The translations under genes were made by a program, and so were the position numbers. 58,549 nucleotides of DNA from an uncultured Parabacteroides sp. (GTDB taxonomy: Bacteria > Bacteroidota > Bacteroidia > Bacteroidales > Tannerellaceae). Positions 53,386 through 58,549 of this stretch are shown piece after piece. The stretch covers positions 1 to 58,549 of the forward strand of contig CAKVBA010000014.1 of assembly GCA_934725305.1 (NCBI GenBank). Reading direction: 5' to 3'. A model generated the notes under the pieces. The model was not told the origin of the DNA, did no database searches, and was given only the letters and a program-made list of their open reading frames with translations. Positions within the stretch are counted from its first letter, which is position 1. Every line of letters starts with the position of its first letter.

Positions 53386-54948
53386 CTAACTTTTTATAAG
53401 AGGTAAAGTAATAATAAATGTCGTTCCAACATTACCCGCACCCAATTCTGCACGGATTGTTCCTTTATGATCTTCAATGATCTTACGTACGTAAGCCAGA
53501 CCCAGACCAAAGCCCTTCACATCATGCACATTGCCAGTGGGCACACGGAAGAAGCGGTCGAATACCTTCTTCAGATACTCTTTCTTGATGCCGATACCGT
53601 TGTCTTCGACCGATATCAGCAACTTACCACCCTCGTTCCACGTGCGGACCATCAAGGTCAATGGTACCTCGCTACGACGATATTTCACCGCATTGTCCAG
53701 CAAATTGAACAACACATTGGTAATATGCATTTCATCCACATAAATATCCGACTCTGTTGCCTGCAAATCTACGTCCAACGTTCCGCCAAACTTTTCGACC
53801 TTCAGCACAAACGTATTGGCCACATTCACCACCAGGTCATTGGCATCCAGCTCCTTCAACTTAAGGGCTGCTTTCTGACGCTCAAACAGAGACATCTGCA
53901 ACACCTTTTCAACCAAGAAGCCCAATCGCTTGGTCTCGTCATTGATCACTCCCGAAATATGCTTGAACACATCCGGGCTCTTGGTAATATCCGTATCTTT
54001 CAACATCTGAGCCGCCAATGAGATTGTTGACACAGGCGTCTTCAATTCGTGTGTCATATTGTTGATGAAGTCATTCTTCATCTCGGACAACTTCTTCTGA
54101 CGGAAGATGATATAAATAGTAAAGATAAATGTCACCAACAAAATAAACGAGAAGAATACCGACGGCACAATAAACGTAATTGAGTTGGCGATATAGCCGC
54201 CTTTCGTCGGGAAATATACTCGCAAATAATTCAACTTTGAAGGTGGATCATTGGGGAACAACACCTGCGTAATCACATCCGATGCAATGGGGTGCCCCTT
54301 CATCTCTCCACTTCGATATACTGTATTTCCATCTTTATTAATAACAGAAAAGACAAAAGGCAGGTTCAGTCCATTGTTAACAAACTCTGTCTTTAGATAA
54401 AGATTTAATTTCTTAAAGTCTATGCGCTCTTCTATCGGCTTCAGATTGGCCGTATAAAGGATATTCAGAATCACCTCGTCAATAAGACCGCCCTGATATT
54501 GATAACGACGCTTCAATGTCTTCTGCAAATCTTTTGAAGTAGTAACAATACTGCTATTGGGCGTATTCCGCTTTGCCAAAGAGGAAAGAGGCTCAAACTT
54601 CTGATGACTGAAGCTCTGCATCTCAATCTGCTTGACTGATCCTTCAGAGTCAGTAATCTGAAACTGAAAATGCTCCCGGTTGATCACCTTACCTAAGCTC
54701 TGCACATCCGGCGCATTCTGATACATGAAGTTATTCTCGTTCTTCTTAACGTCGTCTTCCAGGTATTTACGAGTTTCATCCAATTCTAAACTCTTCGATA
54801 CCTGATGCAGACTTCTCTTGACCGTCTCGTTAAACTGCTCACTACGCGTCTTGAGTATGATATTAACATAATTGATCTGCAAATAAAGCAGACAGGCAAA
54901 GGCAAAAGCCATTACCACTGCAAGCAACCAAATTGTCGACTTCCTCAT
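53386..54948 (-). CDS. rprX: Sensor histidine kinase RprX
   Basis: A 520-residue inner-membrane histidine kinase. Membrane segments at about 6-26 and 258-283 enclose a periplasmic sensor domain of about 230 residues. HisKA has the phospho-acceptor His300 in NNMTHELKTP. The HATPase domain shows the N box NLLDNAVKY, SVEDNGIGIK (G1) and GFGLGLAYV (G2). It is the first gene of the rprX-rprY operon. The signal it senses is unknown. Confidence 0.9.
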   Translation of the reverse strand: MRKSTIWLLAVVMAFAFACLLYLQINYVNIILKTRSEQFNETVKRSLHQVSKSLELDETRKYLEDDVKKNENNFMYQNAPDVQSLGKVINREHFQFQITDSEGSVKQIEMQSFSHQKFEPLSSLAKRNTPNSSIVTTSKDLQKTLKRRYQYQGGLIDEVILNILYTANLKPIEERIDFKKLNLYLKTEFVNNGLNLPFVFSVINKDGNTVYRSGEMKGHPIASDVITQVLFPNDPPSKLNYLRVYFPTKGGYIANSITFIVPSVFFSFILLVTFIFTIYIIFRQKKLSEMKNDFINNMTHELKTPVSTISLAAQMLKDTDITKSPDVFKHISGVINDETKRLGFLVEKVLQMSLFERQKAALKLKELDANDLVVNVANTFVLKVEKFGGTLDVDLQATESDIYVDEMHITNVLFNLLDNAVKYRRSEVPLTLMVRTWNEGGKLLISVEDNGIGIKKEYLKKVFDRFFRVPTGNVHDVKGFGLGLAYVRKIIEDHKGTIRAELGAGNVGTTFIITLPLIKS

Positions 54949-55115
54949 ATCAATCCTTTTCTCTTAATAACACAGCAAATAACGTGTATTTTAGTTTAAT
55001 ATTCACACAAAAAAGGTAAAATAGTAATCCGCAAGTGTTAATGAAAAAAAAGAACCCGATAAAGGATATTCTTCCGAGGTTGTGCCCAAATAATTGTTTG
55101 GATTCAGCTCATTAA

Positions 55116-55153
55116 GATGCGTCAGAATTGACGGTTTGCAATTATGACGCATC
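55116..55153. repeat. 15-bp inverted repeat
   Basis: gatgcgtcagaattg (55116-55130) and caattatgacgcatc (55139-55153) are complementary at 14 of 15 positions with an 8-base loop. It lies just outside the MITE-like element, behind the end of the outer-membrane protein gene. No U tract follows on either strand. Confidence 0.8.
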
Positions 55154-55161
55154 GCTATGGA

Positions 55162-55364
55162 TTAAACTCAAATCGGTCATTTGAACGAAAAAAGCAAAAC
55201 GACTGACTATTTTTATTCTTTCCAACTCTTGTCAGCACTTCTTTTGGCATCTTGCTTCCGCCTGCGTTTCGACATAGCCCGCTATGCCTTCAACGTAGAG
55301 CCATTGCAATCTGCTCAAAACAAGCACCAACAAGAATCGTAATCTAATGACCGAATTGGGTTAA
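55162..55364. mobile_element. MITE-like element of about 203 bp with terminal inverted repeats
   Basis: The left end ttaaactcaaatcggtcatt (from 55162) is the inverted complement of the right end taatgaccgaattgggttaa (55345-55364) with a few differences. Sub-terminal CTTGT...CTTnTTTT motifs also recur in inverted order (near 55229 and 55320). No reading frame fills it. A copy of the left end lies at 35051-35090. The right end supplies the stop codon of the neighbouring outer-membrane protein gene. The remaining 54949-55115 holds nothing I can identify. Confidence 0.65.
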
Positions 55365-58150
55365 AAACCACCGGGTCTCATTCCCCCATAAAAACCTCTT
55401 GGGCGATGCATATCACCGGCATTAGCTCCACCCTTAAAGATGCTGAAACGATAAATAAAGTGGAACATAAAGTAACTGTTCAATGTATTATACTCGGTAT
55501 CTGTTGTGCTGCTGGCCGTTACGCTACGAGAGATGTTACTACGCTGCTGCAATATATCATAGATCTTGAAGCGAAGTGTGCCCTGATTGTTCTTCAAGAA
55601 TGATTTAGAGGCAGAAGCATTCCACAAAACCTCGTTCTGCTTGAAGCCATCGGCATATCCCGAGTTGGAAGACCAACTAATATCACTCTCCAGCTTAATG
55701 TTCAAAGGCAGATAGATTGCTGTTGTGCCACCTACACCATAGTTCCATGTCTTACGGTCGCTCTGTGCCTGCAACGTGTTTGAGGCCTGATTGTAGCGCA
55801 CATTTCCATTGATACCCAAATCAAGATAACTTGAACGGAAGTCCAAACCGGCACGTTCAGACAGAACAACATTCTTGTTGGTGTTCTTTTCGCCATTGAT
55901 AAATCCTTTACTATTGGCATACATGGCCATACTCATTGAATTAACCGAGAACTTACGATTCTTCAACGGAGTATTCACAACTGCACGAGCACTACCATTG
56001 AAATTGCCATTGACATTTTTATAGGTAGTCAAACGGCCTCCATTCTGGTTATATGTAGAATAGGAAACAATGTCATTGAGAACATAGCTACCCATAACCA
56101 TAAACATTAGGGCCTGCTGCTTCTTCGGTTCAAACTTATGATAATGAATAAACAAGTTATTCGTGTAACGAGGTTTCAGGTCGGGATTACCCACACGAAC
56201 ATTCAGCGGGTCAGACACATCGGGCACCGGCTGTAACTGAGACATACTGGGCTGACTGGTTGTTCCATTGTAACGAATCATAAGGGCAGAGGTCTTTCCA
56301 AACTTATAGTTGAAATTGGCCATCGGAGAAAGATTTACGACCCGACGGTTGAGCTTCGACAAAACGGTATCGCCCACAAAACTCTCACTACGTGAATAGG
56401 ATGGATCTAAATTCAATCCAAATGTGTAGGTGTACTTCTGTCGCTGAGCTTTAAAACTCAGGCTCACACGCTGACTGAAAAAATTATTGCGATAGCTATT
56501 GCTATTCGCTGTATCCAACACAGCATAGTTTCCCTCGTTATCCTTCGTCAATGAATTTTTCAACGACTCCTGTTTGCGCTGGCTGAAGCTATAGGTCATC
56601 TGCAAGAAATTGTTGCGGCCCAAAGGTTCCACCCAAGAAACATAAGCCCGATAATTGAAACTGTTATTATCGAAACGATACTTCTGATCGATCACTTCGT
56701 TTTTAGCACTCTGTTCTGCCCGATAATAGCGGATGTCTGAATAGTTCAGACCCTGATTATAGGAATCACCTACACCACCCGACAGAGAAGCACTGAATAC
56801 TCGCCCCTTACTGTTCAACTTGCGGCTAAACTCCAAGCGAGCATCCACATCATACCCATTACCGTTGGAAGAGTTGTTTGAATTGCGGGTATTGATGGTA
56901 TCATTCCAATTGTCCATCGCCAAAGTCTTACCTAATTCATCAGCATCACTATGGCTGAAGCTAAATCCGGGGCGAAAGATAATGCGCGTCAACGTGTCTG
57001 GCTTCCACTCGGCATGCAGATTCATTCGCACATTATCACCCTTTGTGCGGCTCATTACCTGGTCGTTTTCAATGTAAGAGCTATCGCCCGGCAAAATATT
57101 TTCCTGATTGCTCTTGCTGCGGGCATCATTGTCAGAATGAGAATAATTGACATTTCCTCCTAATGTTGATTTAGGATTAAACTCCTTGCTGAAGTTCACA
57201 CCAAAATTTCCCGACGAGGTAATACCGCTACCGGCTCCACCGCCACCACGACGTCCGCCTCGCATCCCTCCAAACATAGAGGAAGACAGATCGGAGAATC
57301 CCATATTATTAGTATTGTTGGCACCACCCATCACGGTAATCTGGTCATTGCTCATAAAACGATTGAGCATGGCGTTGCCTTCATAACGGTCTTTGCTGCC
57401 ATAACCGGCATAGGCATTACCAAACCAGCCCTGCTTCATTCCCGGCTTCACGGTCAAGTTGATAACCGTCTCTTCCTGACCATCATCAAAACCGGTCATA
57501 ACGGCCATGTCGCTCTTCTTTTCCAAGACCTGCACCTTGTCAATCATCTTTGAGGGCAAATTCTTCGAAGCCACCTTCGGGTCATTGGTAAAGAACTCCT
57601 TACCATCCACCATAATCTTGGTAATCTCTTTTCCGTTATGCGTCACTTTTCCATCGCTACTCACCTCAACACCGGGCATTTTCTTCAACAGATCTTCCAA
57701 GACAGACCCTTCTGCCATCTTATAGGAATCGGCATTATACTCCACCGTATCGTTACGGACAACCACCTCGGCTGCCTTACCCACCACAACCGCTTCGGCC
57801 AAATGAATAGAGGCATCGGACAATGGCAGCTTGCCCAACTGTATGGAATTATTCTTGCCCGAAACCTGCAGGGCTTTATAGAGGGATTCATATCCAACAA
57901 ATGAAAGATGGAGAATATAATTACCTGGCTTTATATTTTTCAAGACAAAGGCTCCATCGTTAGCACTTGCCACTCCACGCACCATTGCACTGTCTTTTCC
58001 CTGCAACAGACGAACTGTAGCCTGTTCAATAGGCTCCTTTGTCACGGCATCTATTACAACACCCGAAACTTCCACATTACTACGCTGTGCAGAAACGCTC
58101 AGCACACTACACAACAAGCAATACAACCAAATAATCTTTCCACTTTTCAT
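55361..58150 (-). CDS. TonB-receptor-like outer-membrane beta-barrel protein
   Basis: A 929-residue outer-membrane protein with signal peptide (IIWLYCLLCSVLSVSAQ). A carboxypeptidase-regulatory-like beta domain (about 25-110, VEVSGVVIDAVTKEPIEQA shortened) precedes a plug domain (about 120-235, VLEDLLKKMPGVEVS) and a barrel of the OMP_b-brl_3 type. A Gly/Arg-rich loop (GGMRGGRRGGGGAG) lies near 293-306 and a Gly-rich end GGMRPGGF closes it. No SusD partner is next to it, so it is not a SusC pair. The ligand is unknown. The ATG at 58150 has a strong GGAGGAG ribosome site, unusual for this phylum. Confidence 0.88.
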   Translation of the reverse strand: MKSGKIIWLYCLLCSVLSVSAQRSNVEVSGVVIDAVTKEPIEQATVRLLQGKDSAMVRGVASANDGAFVLKNIKPGNYILHLSFVGYESLYKALQVSGKNNSIQLGKLPLSDASIHLAEAVVVGKAAEVVVRNDTVEYNADSYKMAEGSVLEDLLKKMPGVEVSSDGKVTHNGKEITKIMVDGKEFFTNDPKVASKNLPSKMIDKVQVLEKKSDMAVMTGFDDGQEETVINLTVKPGMKQGWFGNAYAGYGSKDRYEGNAMLNRFMSNDQITVMGGANNTNNMGFSDLSSSMFGGMRGGRRGGGGAGSGITSSGNFGVNFSKEFNPKSTLGGNVNYSHSDNDARSKSNQENILPGDSSYIENDQVMSRTKGDNVRMNLHAEWKPDTLTRIIFRPGFSFSHSDADELGKTLAMDNWNDTINTRNSNNSSNGNGYDVDARLEFSRKLNSKGRVFSASLSGGVGDSYNQGLNYSDIRYYRAEQSAKNEVIDQKYRFDNNSFNYRAYVSWVEPLGRNNFLQMTYSFSQRKQESLKNSLTKDNEGNYAVLDTANSNSYRNNFFSQRVSLSFKAQRQKYTYTFGLNLDPSYSRSESFVGDTVLSKLNRRVVNLSPMANFNYKFGKTSALMIRYNGTTSQPSMSQLQPVPDVSDPLNVRVGNPDLKPRYTNNLFIHYHKFEPKKQQALMFMVMGSYVLNDIVSYSTYNQNGGRLTTYKNVNGNFNGSARAVVNTPLKNRKFSVNSMSMAMYANSKGFINGEKNTNKNVVLSERAGLDFRSSYLDLGINGNVRYNQASNTLQAQSDRKTWNYGVGGTTAIYLPLNIKLESDISWSSNSGYADGFKQNEVLWNASASKSFLKNNQGTLRFKIYDILQQRSNISRSVTASSTTDTEYNTLNSYFMFHFIYRFSIFKGGANAGDMHRPRGFYGGMRPGGF

Positions 58151-58549
58151 TTTTAGTCACTCCTCCATTTTTGAGATACAACTTATAGACTACCGGCCGA
58201 AAAAAAAGTTTAATCAAAAAATAAAAAACATAGGAAAAAGAAATAAAAGTGGATTTGCATGCAGATTCTGTCGGAAAGAATACGCCCCGTTGGCCGCCTC
58301 TTTGGGATGGCTGAAAACCGATATGGTTTCTCGGCAAAAACGGAGGAATTATCTCTTTCACGCAGCTACCCGCTTTTTCAAGAGTCTATACCCTTTTTCC
58401 AAAAAGTCCCTAGACTTTTCCTCAAGAGTCTACACCCTGTCTTTTTGTAAATAAGGTTGACTCTTAGCAGCTTCAACAAATGAAAGAAAAGCAGTACAAT
58501 CGAGAACAAGAGCGAAATTTGCGCTATCATGAAATTTATCGTCTTCGTA
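58151..58549. other. Intergenic segment at the right window edge
   Basis: No gene is supported. The stretch holds the leader of the outer-membrane protein gene, without a clear TAnnTTTG on the minus strand, and a 22-bp periodic array at 58379-58440. Confidence 0.6.
58379..58440. repeat. Three-unit array with a strict 22-bp period
   Basis: AGTC recurs at 58383, 58405 and 58427. Units are caagagtctatacccttttt, then aaaaagtccctagacttttc, then caagagtctacaccctgtct, each with two further bases. The middle unit is nearly the same as unit five of the array at 34428-34581, 24 kb away. Confidence 0.9.

Noticed and set aside
55361..58150. Classical SusC-type TonB transporter
   Set aside because: There is no SusD gene next to it and the barrel looks like the OMP_b-brl_3 type. 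TonB dependence is possible but not shown.

Overview
The window looks like chromosomal DNA of a gut Bacteroidales species, most likely Parabacteroides or a close relative. The grounds are the -33 TTTG / -7 TAnnTTTG promoter signature, a glycine-lipid (glsA/glsB-like) acyltransferase pair, rprX/rprY, a FimA/Mfa1-type fimbrial operon headed by DUF3575 and DUF3868 genes, many lipoproteins with Bacteroidales lipoboxes, and a C-terminal domain resembling type IX secretion sorting signals. No rRNA, tRNA, complete insertion sequence or CRISPR array was found. Species assignment is inference, since no search could be run.

Layout. 0.25-3.6 kb: membrane lipid genes (PlsC-like acyltransferase, GNAT acyltransferase, cardiolipin synthase). 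3.5-5.6 kb, minus strand: rsmD, a DUF3822 gene and a membrane-anchored unknown. 5.7-10.2 kb, plus strand: RecD-like helicase, an unknown, rsmI, a coiled-coil lipoprotein and a HAD phosphatase, followed by a 42-bp tandem repeat. 10.8-15.7 kb, minus strand: a compact operon of a Mur-ligase-like gene, DUF4924, rfbD, prfC and apbE. 15.8-19.4 kb, plus strand: a metallo-beta-lactamase-fold hydrolase, a small lipoprotein and a GH20 hexosaminidase, closed by a strong terminator.

19.7-33.6 kb, minus strand: a seven-gene fimbrial operon. The order is DUF3575, DUF3868/OmpA-like, Mfa1-like fimbrillin, hairpin, Mfa2/FimB-like anchor, a second Mfa1-like lipoprotein, a tip-like lipoprotein and an 1832-residue surface protein. 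Its best promoter match, about 280 bp upstream, sits 6 bp from a 12-base G tract, which suggests phase-variable expression. 33.6-35.2 kb is a gene-poor, repeat-rich stretch with a seven-unit 22-bp periodic array, REP-like repeats, an AT palindrome and an orphan terminator. 35.2-36.7 kb is an AbiEi/AbiEii toxin-antitoxin pair bracketed by a perfect 68-bp direct repeat.

36.8-39.6 kb: hemerythrin protein, LuxR-type regulator with a degenerate receiver, Nim-like flavoprotein and serine acetyltransferase, plausibly a redox or iron-sulfur/cysteine group. 39.6-52.6 kb, plus strand: mostly housekeeping and envelope genes (THUMP rRNA methyltransferase, DPP-IV, purD, two membrane proteins, a DUF2723 glycosyltransferase, a polysaccharide deacetylase, queG, an S37 peptidase). 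52.6-58.2 kb, minus strand: rprX-rprY and a large outer-membrane beta-barrel protein, with a MITE-like element at the barrel gene's stop codon.

The least explained signal is a recurring kind of intergenic DNA: short arrays with a period of about 21-23 bp at four places, two of which share the same unit sequence 24 kb apart.
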